NCBI RefSeq assembly: GCF_031458235.1
Contig: NZ_JAVDYB010000001.1
Span: 6,700,501-6,764,500 of the forward strand
Source: Catenuloplanes atrovinosus
Lineage (GTDB): Bacteria > Actinomycetota > Actinomycetes > Mycobacteriales > Micromonosporaceae
Direction: 5' to 3'
DNA: 64,000 bases
The translations under genes and the position numbers were made by a program. The stretch's first letter is position 1, and every line of letters begins with the position of its first letter. A model generated the notes under the pieces. It was not told the DNA's origin. It did no database searches and saw only the letters and a list, made by a program, of their open reading frames with translations. Below, one piece after another: positions 38,080 to 45,986 of this stretch.

Positions 38080-39851
38080 CGCGCCGCGCCGTGCCGCTGC
38101 ACCGGAGCCTGCTGGTCCGGCTGCTGGCCACGTCCGTGCTGATCGCCGGCTGCGCGGTCGCGGCCACCGCGTGGCTGACCGTGCAGCTCACCAAGCGGGC
38201 CGTCACCCAGGAGCAGAGCCGCACGCTCGCCTCGGACACCGACGTCTACGACGCGATCATCGCGTACGCGGCCACGCACGACAGCTGGGCCGGCGCGGCC
38301 GAGGTGATCAGCCGGCAGGCCGAGCTGACCGGCACCCGCATCGCGCTCACCACGCCGGACCGCACGCTGATCGCGGCCTCGTCGCCGGACGCGCCGGCCG
38401 CGGTCGCCGCCTCCGACGTACCCACCGCCACGGTCGACCCGCTGCGCCTGGACCGCGGCATCGCGCGCGCCGCCGGCACGCTGATCGACGGGCGCGCGGT
38501 CGGGCCGTACCGGCTGACCGACGCGGAACGGGACCGGCTGCGCCGGAGCGCGGACATCCAGGTCGTCTGCCTGCGCCGGGCCAACGTCACCGCGGAGGTG
38601 GTCGAGCTGCCCAGCGGCCGGCCCGCGGTCCGCGAGGTCGGCGGCGAGCCACCGCCGATCACCCCGTGCGACCCCGCCGGCCTGCTCGAACCGGTCGAGA
38701 CCGAACGCGAGCCGCTGGCCGAGCTCACCGTCCTGACCGCCACCTGCCTCGACGAGTGGACCGACGCGGATCTGCGCTACACGATCACGCCGGAGTTCAT
38801 CCCCCGGTACGGCGACGCCCCGCCCGGCCCCGACGACGACCGCCGCGTGCGCGAGTGCATCGAGGACGCCCGGCGCACGCAGCTCCGCCCGCACGTGGCG
38901 CCGCCCGCGCTGCTGTTCGTCACCGGCCCGTCCGCGCCACCGCCCGCCGGCGTACCGCTGTCCACCGCGAACACGCTGCGCATCGCCGGCACCGCGCTGG
39001 TCATCCTGCTGCTCACGCTGGCCGCGACCGCCCTGGTCGGGCTGCGGCTGGTCCGGCCGCTGCGCGCGCTGACCGACGCGGCGCGGCAGCCCGCGGACCG
39101 GCAGCGGCCGGTGCCGATCACCACGCGCGACGAGATCGGCTACCTGGCAGCGGCGTTCAACGACCTGTCCGAGCGGCGGCACGCGCTGGAGGCGCAGCGC
39201 AAGGCCATGGTCAACGACATCGCGCACGAGCTGCGCACGCCGCTGACCAACATCCGCACCTGGCTGGAGACCGCCCGGGACGGCGCCGTCGAGGTCGACC
39301 AGGAGGTGCTGGACCTGCTGGTCGAGGAGTCCGTCCTGCTGCACCACGTGGTGGACGACCTGCGTGACATCGCCGCGCTCGAGGCCGGCAGCCTGCGGGT
39401 GCACCCCGAGCCCACGTACGTCCGCGACCTGCTCGAACAGCTGCTCGACGCGCACCGCGGCACCGGCACGGCCACGCTGACCCTGGACGCCGCCGCCGAC
39501 CCCGAGGTGTACGTCGACCCGGTCCGGCTGCGGCAGATCGTCGGCAACCTGGTCTCCAACGCGATGCGGCACACCCCGGCCGGCGGCACGGTCACGGTCC
39601 GCCTGGAGACGCGCCCGGGCCGCCTCGTCATCGCCGTGGCCGACACCGGCCCCGGCATCTCCCCCACCGACCTACCCCGGGTCTTCGACCGCTTCTGGCG
39701 CGCCGACGGCTCCCGCTCCCGCACCACCGGCGGCACCGGCCTCGGCCTGCCCATCGCCCGCCAGCTCGCCCGCGCGCACGGCGGCGACATCACCGCCACC
39801 AGCACCCCCGGCCACGGCGCCACGTTCACGGTCATCCTGCCTGACCGCTGA
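38076..39851 (+). CDS. sensor histidine kinase
   Basis: This 591-aa kinase from GTG 38076 (4-bp overlap with the regulator) has a transmembrane helix near residues 12-34, an unusually long ~270-residue extracellular sensor with several cysteines, and a second helix near 307-328. A HAMP linker precedes the HisKA box with H384 in NDIAHELRTPLTNI, and HATPase N, G1 and G2 boxes follow (NLVSNAMRHTPAGG, DTGPGI, GTGLGLPI). It should phosphorylate the adjacent regulator in response to an envelope or drug signal. Confidence 0.93.
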   Translation: MTRRAVPLHRSLLVRLLATSVLIAGCAVAATAWLTVQLTKRAVTQEQSRTLASDTDVYDAIIAYAATHDSWAGAAEVISRQAELTGTRIALTTPDRTLIAASSPDAPAAVAASDVPTATVDPLRLDRGIARAAGTLIDGRAVGPYRLTDAERDRLRRSADIQVVCLRRANVTAEVVELPSGRPAVREVGGEPPPITPCDPAGLLEPVETEREPLAELTVLTATCLDEWTDADLRYTITPEFIPRYGDAPPGPDDDRRVRECIEDARRTQLRPHVAPPALLFVTGPSAPPPAGVPLSTANTLRIAGTALVILLLTLAATALVGLRLVRPLRALTDAARQPADRQRPVPITTRDEIGYLAAAFNDLSERRHALEAQRKAMVNDIAHELRTPLTNIRTWLETARDGAVEVDQEVLDLLVEESVLLHHVVDDLRDIAALEAGSLRVHPEPTYVRDLLEQLLDAHRGTGTATLTLDAAADPEVYVDPVRLRQIVGNLVSNAMRHTPAGGTVTVRLETRPGRLVIAVADTGPGISPTDLPRVFDRFWRADGSRSRTTGGTGLGLPIARQLARAHGGDITATSTPGHGATFTVILPDR

Positions 39852-39904
39852 CCGGTTCCTCTCTCCTGCTCCCGCGGGCACTGCGCCGATCCGGCACACC
39901 CTTC

Positions 39905-39943
39905 ATATTCCCGCTCCCGGCGTGGTCGCGGTCCGCATGCTCC
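39905..39943 (+). repeat. dispersed intergenic element, copy C
   Basis: This element copy lies between the kinase stop and the CBS gene: ATATTCCCGCTCCCGGCGTG, then GTC, a short variable stretch and CCGCATGCTCC. It lacks the final CCCGCGGG, but a separate fragment gctcccgcgggca occurs about 40 bp upstream (near 39868). Confidence 0.65.
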
Positions 39944-39999
39944 GGCGCGGCGGCTCCGCCGCCGCTCCGACGCCGCAGGGGCCGGTTCCGCGCGTGCCG

Positions 40000-40419
40000 T
40001 CAGTTGTTCGGCGCCACCGAGCTGATGTCGGCCAGCGCGGAGTCCCCGTCACGGGCCACGGCAAGGTCACCCAGCGTGACCATGCCGACGATCTGCTCGC
40101 CGTCCATCACCGGCAGCCGCCGCACCGAGTGGGTGCGCATCAGCTCGACCGCGGTCTCCGCGTCGTCGTCGGCGGAGGTGGCGACCACGTCGTGGCCGGC
40201 CAGTTCGCCGGTGGGCAGCGTGCGCGGGTCGAGATCCTCCGCGACCGCGCGGACCGCGATGTCCCGGTCGGTCACCACGCCGCGAAGCTCCGAGCCGTCC
40301 ACCACGATCACCGCGCCGACGTCGCCGTCCCGCATCCGCTTGGCGGCCGTGCTCAGCGGCTCGTCCGCGCGCACGGTGATCGGGTCGGCCGTCATCACGT
40401 CACGTACTTTCTGGACCAT
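40000..40419 (-). CDS. tandem CBS-domain protein
   Basis: This 139-aa protein is made of two CBS motifs (VRDVMTADPITVRADEPLSTAAKRM, GVVTDRDI and VATSADDDAETAVELM, VGMVTLGDLA) with no other domain. Stand-alone CBS pairs bind adenine nucleotides and act as energy or stress sensors. ATG is at 40419. It is divergent from a solute-binding lipoprotein gene. Confidence 0.92.
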   Translation of the reverse strand: MVQKVRDVMTADPITVRADEPLSTAAKRMRDGDVGAVIVVDGSELRGVVTDRDIAVRAVAEDLDPRTLPTGELAGHDVVATSADDDAETAVELMRTHSVRRLPVMDGEQIVGMVTLGDLAVARDGDSALADISSVAPNN

Positions 40420-40520
40420 CCTCACCACCTCCGGCCTGGGTATACCCGGCGATCGCGGCCTCAACCAGACATGAGAAGGCCCTTTCCGGGGTACGGAGAC
40501 GCCGGTTCGAGGAGGCGCGC

Positions 40521-41210
40521 ATGCGCGGAAGACTGGCGGCGCTGGCCGGCGTACTGCTGATCGTCACCGGCTGCGACTGGCCGCGGGACGCCGACGGCAC
40601 GCTGGACCGGGTGCGCGGCGGCGTGCTGCGGGCCGGCGTCACGGAGAGCCCGCCGTGGACCGAGATCCCGGACGGCGGCGAGCCCACCGGCGCCGAGGCC
40701 GAACTGGTCCGCCGGCTCGCCACCGCGCTCGGCGCGCGCGTCGAGTGGTATCCGGGCACGGAGTCGGCCCTGATGCCGGCGCTGAAGCAACGGTCACTCG
40801 ACGTGGTCGTCGGCGGCCTGGACGCGACCGCGCCGTGGACCCAGGACGCCTCGCTGACCCGGCCGTACCTCACCGCGCGCACGGTCGTCGCGGCCCGGCC
40901 CGGCATCGCCGTACCCGATGATCTCGATGGTGTCCGGGTCGCGGTCCGCGGCGGCACCGGCGACGTCGCGACGCTGGCCGCCACGGACGCGGACGTGGTC
41001 GAGGTCGCCGAGATCACCGGCGCCGAGGGCATCCCCGGCGTGGTCGAGGACTGGGAGCTGGCGCCGCTGGGACTGGTCGGGTCCACACACGAGCTGGGCA
41101 CCACCGATCACGTCTGGGCGGTGCCACCCGGGGAGAACGGATGGCAGGCCGAGGTCGAGACGTTCCTGCTGAACCTGTCGCACGACGAGATCGTCGGCCT
41201 GCTGACATGA
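40521..41210 (+). CDS. family 3 solute-binding lipoprotein
   Basis: This 229-aa protein has a lipobox V-T-G-C18 and an amino-acid-type binding domain (GVLRAGVTESPPWTEI, GAEAELVRRLATALGARVEW, LKQRSLDVVVGGLDATAPW). A GAGGAGG site precedes ATG 40521. It overlaps the following cation transporter gene by 4 bp, an unusual partner; there is no ABC permease nearby. Either it serves a distant importer or it is an extracytoplasmic partner of the CDF protein. Confidence 0.85.
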   Translation: MRGRLAALAGVLLIVTGCDWPRDADGTLDRVRGGVLRAGVTESPPWTEIPDGGEPTGAEAELVRRLATALGARVEWYPGTESALMPALKQRSLDVVVGGLDATAPWTQDASLTRPYLTARTVVAARPGIAVPDDLDGVRVAVRGGTGDVATLAATDADVVEVAEITGAEGIPGVVEDWELAPLGLVGSTHELGTTDHVWAVPPGENGWQAEVETFLLNLSHDEIVGLLT

Positions 41211-42157
41211 GGGTCTACGACCGATTCGAGCTGCCGGAGGACATGGCCGCGCTGCACCGCCGCGCGATCCGGCTGGAGTGGTGGACGATCGCGTTCTTCG
41301 TGTGCGCGATCGCGCTGCTCGCCGTCACGCTGGGGCAGTCACAGGCGATGAAGGCCGCCTGGATCGAGGACATGCTCGGCCTGGTGCCGCCGGCCGCGTT
41401 CCTGATCGCCGCCCGCTACCGCAACCGGCCGCCGAACGAGCGCTTCCCGTACGGCTACCACCGGTCGGTCAGCGTCGCGTTCCTCTCCGGCGCCGTCGCG
41501 CTGCTGGTCCTCGGCGGGTACGTGGTCTACGACTCGGCGATCCGGCTGCTCTCCCGGGAACGCCCGCCGATCGGCCTGGTGGAGCTGTTCGGTGCCGAGA
41601 TCTGGCTCGGCTGGCTGATGATCGCCGCGCTGTTCGCCACCATGGTGCCCGCGATCGTGCTCGGCCACGTCAAGCAGCGGATCGCCCGCCGGCTGCACGA
41701 CAAGGGCCTCTACGCCGACGCGGAGATGAACCGCGCCGACTGGCTCACGGCCGGCGCCGCCATCCTCGGCGTGCTCGGGATCGGCGCCGGGCTCTGGTGG
41801 GCCGACGCGGTCGCCGCCCTGATCATCGGCGGCGACATCGTGCGCGACGGCTTCCGCACCACCCGCAGCGCCGTGGCCGACCTGATGGACGAACGCCCCC
41901 GCGTCGTCGGCGGCACCCGCCCCCACCCTCTGCCCGACGCCCTGCTCGCCGCGGTCCGCGACCACGCCTGGATCGCCGACGCCTGGCTCCGCCTCCGCGA
42001 AGACGGCCACGTCTTCGTCGGCGAACTCCTGATCGTCCCCGCCCCCAACACCGACGACCTGGTCGAACGCCTGGCAACACTCCAGGAGTTCGTCCGCGGC
42101 TTCGACTGGCGCATCCAGGACATCGTCATCTCCCCGGTCCCCCACATCACCACCTAG
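41207..42157 (+). CDS. cation diffusion facilitator (CDF) family transporter
   Basis: This 316-aa protein has six predicted transmembrane helices and a CDF pattern (FPYGYHRSVSVAFLSGAVALL; LYADAEMNRADWLTAGAAIL; WWADAVAALIIGGDIV), then a cytoplasmic C-terminal domain. In canonical zinc exporters the metal site is HxxxD and DxxxD or HxxxD; here the fourth/fifth-helix site reads DAEMNRAD, a divergent version, so the transported metal is uncertain. ATG 41207 overlaps the solute-binding gene. Confidence 0.87.
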   Translation: MRVYDRFELPEDMAALHRRAIRLEWWTIAFFVCAIALLAVTLGQSQAMKAAWIEDMLGLVPPAAFLIAARYRNRPPNERFPYGYHRSVSVAFLSGAVALLVLGGYVVYDSAIRLLSRERPPIGLVELFGAEIWLGWLMIAALFATMVPAIVLGHVKQRIARRLHDKGLYADAEMNRADWLTAGAAILGVLGIGAGLWWADAVAALIIGGDIVRDGFRTTRSAVADLMDERPRVVGGTRPHPLPDALLAAVRDHAWIADAWLRLREDGHVFVGELLIVPAPNTDDLVERLATLQEFVRGFDWRIQDIVISPVPHITT

Positions 42158-42339
42158 CCCCGCCCGGACTCCGCCCGGCTGAGTGGTCGATCAGACAGAG
42201 GCAGTTCGCCGGTGGATCGCTGTCGCTCGCCTGATCGGCGAAGGACGGTGACGGGAGTGCCGCCCTCACCTTGCGAGCCGACGCCGGGTTTTCGGGAGTG
42301 AAGCGGAAGCGGCAGGGAGGAGCGCCAGCGACGACCGGT

Positions 42340-42389
42340 GCCCGCGGGAGCATGCGGAGCCGGACCACGCCGGACGTGGGAAAGCGGGA
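42340..42389 (-). repeat. dispersed intergenic element, copy D
   Basis: Read on the minus strand, this copy has CCCGCTTTCCC, then ACGTCCGGCGTGGTCCGG, CTCCGCATGC and TCCCGCGGGC. It lies in the 255-bp gap between convergent genes and retains GCATGC and CCCGCGGG. Spacing is a few bases longer than in copy A. Confidence 0.65.
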
Positions 42390-42412
42390 TTCGAGGCGGA
42401 GCCGAGCGGCGT

Positions 42413-43393
42413 CTATCGGTGGCGGAGGCCGGCGACGCGGCGGCTGAGGAGGGCCGTGCGGGTGTGTGCGGTCTCGGCGCGGGCGAGGGCGCCGCTGTGC
42501 GGGTGGCTGTGGTGCCGGGTGGTGCTGCTGAGGCGGACCGTGAAGGTGTCGTCGGTGCGCCACATGTCGAGGTCGTCGCAGGCCTGGCGGGCGAGCCAGA
42601 GGCCGGCGCCGGCGCGGCCGGCGTTGGGGCGGGGGCGGTAGCCGAGCGTGGGGTCGGGGCGGCCGGGACCGTGGTCGGTGACCCGGCATTCGACGGTGTC
42701 GGGGTCGGCCCACAGGGTGAGGCCGAGCGGTGGGGCGCCGTGCAGGTACGCGTTGGTGAGGATCTCGTTGACGGCGGCGACGAAGTCCGCGCGGACCAGG
42801 GGTGCGAGGTCGGCGAGGTGTTCGGTGACGCGGCGGCGTACGGCGTCGAGGTCGCGGATCGTGGTGGATCCGCAGATGCGCAGGCGGGGTGCGGCCGCCG
42901 GGGGCGCGGCCGGGTGGGCCGGGCCGAGGTCGTGCAGCAGCGCGGAGGCGTCGGCGTGCCCGGGGTTGCCGGCCGTCCCGACCGGGGTGAGCAGGTGGGG
43001 ATGGGTACGCAGGAGATCCGGCGTGGCGGCCGGGTAGGCGCACACGACCGTCAGGCCGCTGCCGGGGATGGTCAGGTCCGCGGCGGCCTCGAAGCGGGCG
43101 GCCCGGGCGCGCGCGTCGGCGGTGGCGCCCGGGTCCGGCTCGGCGATGACGGTGACGCGCGGCGCGTGCCGGGTGAACCGGTAATAGCCGGCCAGCGCGG
43201 CCGCCGGGCGGGTGTGGACGTCGGGACGCGCCGCCTGGATCATCGGCCGGTCGCCGAGCGCGGCGGCGACGGCGGCGTGGTGCTCCGGGCGGAGGGCCAG
43301 GACCAGCGGGTCGTCCGTGCCGGCCACGGCGGCGGCGACCCGGGCGGCCAGTTCCTCGCCGTCGTCGTACAGCAGCAGGATGTGCCCGGTCAT
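42413..43393 (-). CDS. MEDS-domain anti-sigma/histidine kinase-like ATPase
   Basis: This 326-aa protein has an N-terminal MEDS (DcmR-like sensory) domain (HILLLYDDGEELAARVAAAV ... YYRFTRHAPRVTVIAEPD) and a C-terminal RsbW-like HATPase domain (N box NEILTNAYLHG, G1 DHGPGRPD, G2 GAGLWLARQACD). It lacks a phospho-acceptor histidine dimerisation domain, so it is probably a serine-kinase-type switch protein. Its start overlaps the STAS gene upstream by 4 bp, giving a partner-switching pair. Confidence 0.88.
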   Translation of the reverse strand: MTGHILLLYDDGEELAARVAAAVAGTDDPLVLALRPEHHAAVAAALGDRPMIQAARPDVHTRPAAALAGYYRFTRHAPRVTVIAEPDPGATADARARAARFEAAADLTIPGSGLTVVCAYPAATPDLLRTHPHLLTPVGTAGNPGHADASALLHDLGPAHPAAPPAAAPRLRICGSTTIRDLDAVRRRVTEHLADLAPLVRADFVAAVNEILTNAYLHGAPPLGLTLWADPDTVECRVTDHGPGRPDPTLGYRPRPNAGRAGAGLWLARQACDDLDMWRTDDTFTVRLSSTTRHHSHPHSGALARAETAHTRTALLSRRVAGLRHR

Positions 43394-43737
43394 GCCCGCT
43401 GACCTCGCATGATGTCGTCGGGGTCGGCGACCAGGCGCAATGGCGGCCGCGGGTCGAGGCAGTCGAGCACCCGCCGCGCGACGTGGTCCGGTCCGGCGAG
43501 CACGTAGCAGCGGCCGCCGCGGGCGGCGCAGGCGTGCGCCGCGGCGATCAGCACGCGCGCGCCGGCGACGGCGAGCAGGTCCGCCTCGCGCACGTCGATG
43601 ATCAGCGCCCGTTCCGTGGCGAGCGCCCGCTGGAGCGCGGCGGCGAGGTCCGGGGCGGTGACGGCGTCGAGTTCACCGCGCGCCACCACGGTGAACACGC
43701 CGTCGGCGGTGCGGCTGGCGGTGATCTCGGCGGCCAT
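43390..43737 (-). CDS. STAS-domain protein lacking the phospho-serine
   Basis: This 115-aa SpoIIAA/RsbV-fold protein (GVFTVVARGELDAVTAPDLAAAL; LIIDVREADLLAVAGARVL) starts at ATG 43737. In regulated antagonists the turn reads D-S-(S/T)-G; here it is A56-V57-A58-G59, so the serine normally phosphorylated by the partner kinase is absent. It is coupled to the MEDS-HATPase gene and probably forms a complex with it that is not switched by phosphorylation. Confidence 0.85.
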   Translation of the reverse strand: MAAEITASRTADGVFTVVARGELDAVTAPDLAAALQRALATERALIIDVREADLLAVAGARVLIAAAHACAARGGRCYVLAGPDHVARRVLDCLDPRPPLRLVADPDDIMRGQRA

Positions 43738-43812
43738 CACGACCCCCTCGGTCAGCCCGACGACCCCACCGTACCCACGGGTCGCCGGCATCCGCACGCC
43801 GACGGGCGCCGG

Positions 43813-44313
43813 CTAGTACGGACGGGTGCCGGGGAACGGGCCGTTCGGGTCGATGGTGCGCATGATCCGGCCGCAGATGTCGTGCAGTTGCCGGGGCTGC
43901 GCCTTGAGCAGCGGGTCGAAGACCAGGCGGCGGACCTCGGCGACGTGGCCGGGCGCCGCCGCGACGACCGTCGCCATGCCCTCGTCGGTGAGCGTGGCCA
44001 GCGTGTAGCGGCCGTCGTCCGGGTCGGGCGAGCGGCGCACCCAGCCGCGCTTCTCCAGCCGGCCGACGGCCTGGGACAGGCGCGGCAGCGAGCCCTCGGC
44101 CATGGCCGCGAGCAGGCTCATCCGCAGCCGGCGTTCCGGCGCCTCGGAGAGCGCGGCGAGGATGATGTACTCGAAGTGGTTCATCCCCGCGTCGCGCTGG
44201 AGCTGCGCGTCGAGCTCGGCCGGCAGCCGGACCAGCACGGAGACCAGGGCGAGCCAGGTCTTCAGCTCGTCCTGGTCCAGCCAGCGCGGCTCGTCGGTCA
44301 TGCCGGCGATCAT
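43813..44313 (-). CDS. MarR-family transcriptional regulator
   Basis: This 166-aa winged-helix regulator (FEYIILAALSEAPERRLRMSLLAAMAEGSLPRLSQAVGRLEKRGWV, then the wing RRSPDPDDGRYTLATLTDEG) is of the MarR type. The ATG at 44313 gives a MIAGM start, also found in the MarR protein at 51172; an ATG at 44301 is an alternative. A near-palindrome lies directly upstream. No co-transcribed enzyme is evident; the divergent gene at 44395 is the only candidate target besides itself. Confidence 0.88.
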   Translation of the reverse strand: MIAGMTDEPRWLDQDELKTWLALVSVLVRLPAELDAQLQRDAGMNHFEYIILAALSEAPERRLRMSLLAAMAEGSLPRLSQAVGRLEKRGWVRRSPDPDDGRYTLATLTDEGMATVVAAAPGHVAEVRRLVFDPLLKAQPRQLHDICGRIMRTIDPNGPFPGTRPY

Positions 44314-44316
44314 ATC

Positions 44317-44328
44317 AACTTGCACGTT
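44317..44328. promoter_or_regulatory. possible MarR operator
   Basis: The sequence aacttgcacgtt (10 of 12 positions symmetric, centre TGCA) lies four bases before the MarR start and in the 80-bp divergent gap to 44395. Confidence 0.4.
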
Positions 44329-44394
44329 TAACTGATCTCCGGCGCTGTTCCGCCCCGATACGATGGCGTCCACATTCTTCGGAACGGGGAGCCG

Positions 44395-44928
44395 ATGGGG
44401 TGGATCATCGCGAGCATGGGCGCGGTCCTGCTCGGCGTCATCACCAATCTGGTGTACGACCTGATCAAGCGGGGCAGCATCACGCTCCCGAGCCGGCTGG
44501 AGCGCCGGCTGCTGCCCGCGCCCGCCCGCGACCACGACCCGGCGGCCGAGGGCCTGATCCCGCTGGTCACCTGGTCCCGTGACCGCCGCCTGACGCCGGA
44601 CGCGCTGGTCACCACGTTCGCCGGGCGGCGCGACCGGCCGCACCTGATGAGCGGCACCGAGTGGGACGCGGCCACGGCGGAGTTCGCCGCCGCGGGCAGG
44701 GCCGGCCGGACCGCGTACCTCTCCGCGCTCGAGGTGGACACGCGTGAGCACGAGCGCGCGCAGCGGTTCCGGGTGTCCATAGCGGAGGGCGACTACCCGG
44801 AGCCTGGTCGTACCTGGCGCCGATGGTCGCGATGGAGACCTGGCGGGCGCGCGCTCAGCTCTGACCGGCGCGGCCGGCGGCCAGTTCCCCGGTCTCGACC
44901 AGCCGCGTGGCGACCTCGTGGAGCTTGA
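44395..44928 (+). CDS. membrane-anchored protein of unknown function, probably frameshifted near the end
   Basis: The reading frame encodes 177 aa with one N-terminal transmembrane helix (about 3-22) and a soluble part (LVTWSRDRRLTPDALVTTFAGRRD, RPHLMSGTEWDAA). The last ~40 residues become Arg/Trp-rich and overlap the convergent ANTAR gene by 74 bp. In another frame, a natural-looking end (WSYLAPMVAMETWRARAQL, stop at 44862-44864) begins near 44805, which would need one extra base. A frameshift or sequencing error is likely. No family is recognised. Confidence 0.55.
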   Translation: MGWIIASMGAVLLGVITNLVYDLIKRGSITLPSRLERRLLPAPARDHDPAAEGLIPLVTWSRDRRLTPDALVTTFAGRRDRPHLMSGTEWDAATAEFAAAGRAGRTAYLSALEVDTREHERAQRFRVSIAEGDYPEPGRTWRRWSRWRPGGRALSSDRRGRRPVPRSRPAAWRPRGA

Positions 44929-45583
44929 TGTTCTCCGCCTGGCTGACCCGTACCAGCATGGAGAACGCCTGGTCTGCGGTGACCTTGCTGCGTTCCATGA
45001 GGATGCCCTTGGCCTGGCCGATCAGGTCCCGGCTGCCGAGGGCGCGGATGAGCTGATCGCGGCGGCGCGCGTCCGCGATGGCCAGGGCGGCGTGCGTGGC
45101 GAACAGCAGCCCGACCTGCTCCGATTCGCCGGTGAACGCGGCGGGCCGGCGGGCGTAGAGGTTGAGCGCGCCGATGCTGTCGTGGCCGACCTCGAGCTGG
45201 AGCGACAGCATGCTGCGGACCCCCAGCCGGGCGGCCCGGTCGCTGAAGGCCGGCCAGCGCCGATCGGCACGGGTGTCGGACAGCCAGACCGCGGCGTGCT
45301 CGCTGGTCGCCTCCAGGCAGGGTCCCTGTCCGGTGTCGTACTGCGCCTGGTCGACGCGGAGCACCACGTCGTCGGTGACGGCCCGGGTGTCGATCCGGCC
45401 ACCGTGGACGACCATCAGCCCGGCGAAGTCGGCGCCGGGGACCGTTCCTATCACGCCGGACGTGATCGCGCGCAGCGTCGCCGGCACGTCGTGCTGCCGG
45501 TGCAGCGTGCCGGCCAGCATGCGCAGTTCGTCCGCCGCGGGCCTCCGCGCGTGCTCGCCGTCCGGTTCCGTCGCGGCGTTCAC
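44855..45583 (-). CDS. GAF-ANTAR domain regulator (RNA-binding antiterminator type)
   Basis: This 242-aa protein has an N-terminal GAF domain (about 30-170: DFAGLMVVHGGRIDTRAV, DTGQGPCLEA, RSMLSLQLEV, IGALNLYARRP) and a C-terminal ANTAR domain (about 180-235: IGQAKGILMERSKVTADQAFSMLVRVSQ). ANTAR proteins bind paired hairpins in nascent RNA and prevent termination. The GTG start at 45583 is 37 bp after the STAS gene on the same strand, so the two are likely co-transcribed. The GAF ligand is unknown. Confidence 0.92.
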   Translation of the reverse strand: MNAATEPDGEHARRPAADELRMLAGTLHRQHDVPATLRAITSGVIGTVPGADFAGLMVVHGGRIDTRAVTDDVVLRVDQAQYDTGQGPCLEATSEHAAVWLSDTRADRRWPAFSDRAARLGVRSMLSLQLEVGHDSIGALNLYARRPAAFTGESEQVGLLFATHAALAIADARRRDQLIRALGSRDLIGQAKGILMERSKVTADQAFSMLVRVSQAENIKLHEVATRLVETGELAAGRAGQS

Positions 45584-45620
45584 CGGGCCCGTCCCTCGGG
45601 CCCGGACCGGCGCGGCATGA

Positions 45621-45986
45621 TCAGCCGGCGGTCTCCAGCAGGTCGAGCGCGGCGGCGATCTCCAGGACATGCCGTACGGACGGCTGTGGGTTGCAGACGA
45701 CCAGCCGGCGTCCCTGCCCGGTCGCATACTGCTGGCAGTGCCGCAGCGCGCGCACGCCCGCGGCGGCGAGAAAGTCGACATCCGCCAGGTCGATCCGCAC
45801 CGACGGCTCGCGGTGGGCGTCGACCGTGCGGAGCACCGCCGCCGAGAACTCCTGCGCGGTGTCGGTGTCGAGGTCTCCCGTGAAGGACATCGTCACCCGG
45901 TCTCCGTCCGAATCGACGCTGGTCCACGTCAGATTCGGAACGGGGTATCCCGCGGAGCTGAAGCTGAGGGCACGTGAGTCTGGCAT
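45621..45986 (-). CDS. STAS-domain protein lacking the phospho-serine
   Basis: This 121-aa SpoIIAA-like protein (TMSFTGDLDTDTAQEFSAAVL; VRIDLADVDFLAAAGVRALRHC) starts at ATG 45986. The conserved D-S-(S/T)-G turn is A74-A75-A76-G77, so there is no phosphorylatable serine. It is followed by the GAF-ANTAR gene. It may act as a scaffold or sensor subunit instead of a phospho-regulated antagonist. Confidence 0.88.
   Translation of the reverse strand: MPDSRALSFSSAGYPVPNLTWTSVDSDGDRVTMSFTGDLDTDTAQEFSAAVLRTVDAHREPSVRIDLADVDFLAAAGVRALRHCQQYATGQGRRLVVCNPQPSVRHVLEIAAALDLLETAG

Noticed and set aside
44395-44928. Programmed frameshift at the end of the membrane-anchored protein
   Set aside because: No slippery heptamer or downstream structure seen near 44800; an ordinary indel is the simpler explanation.
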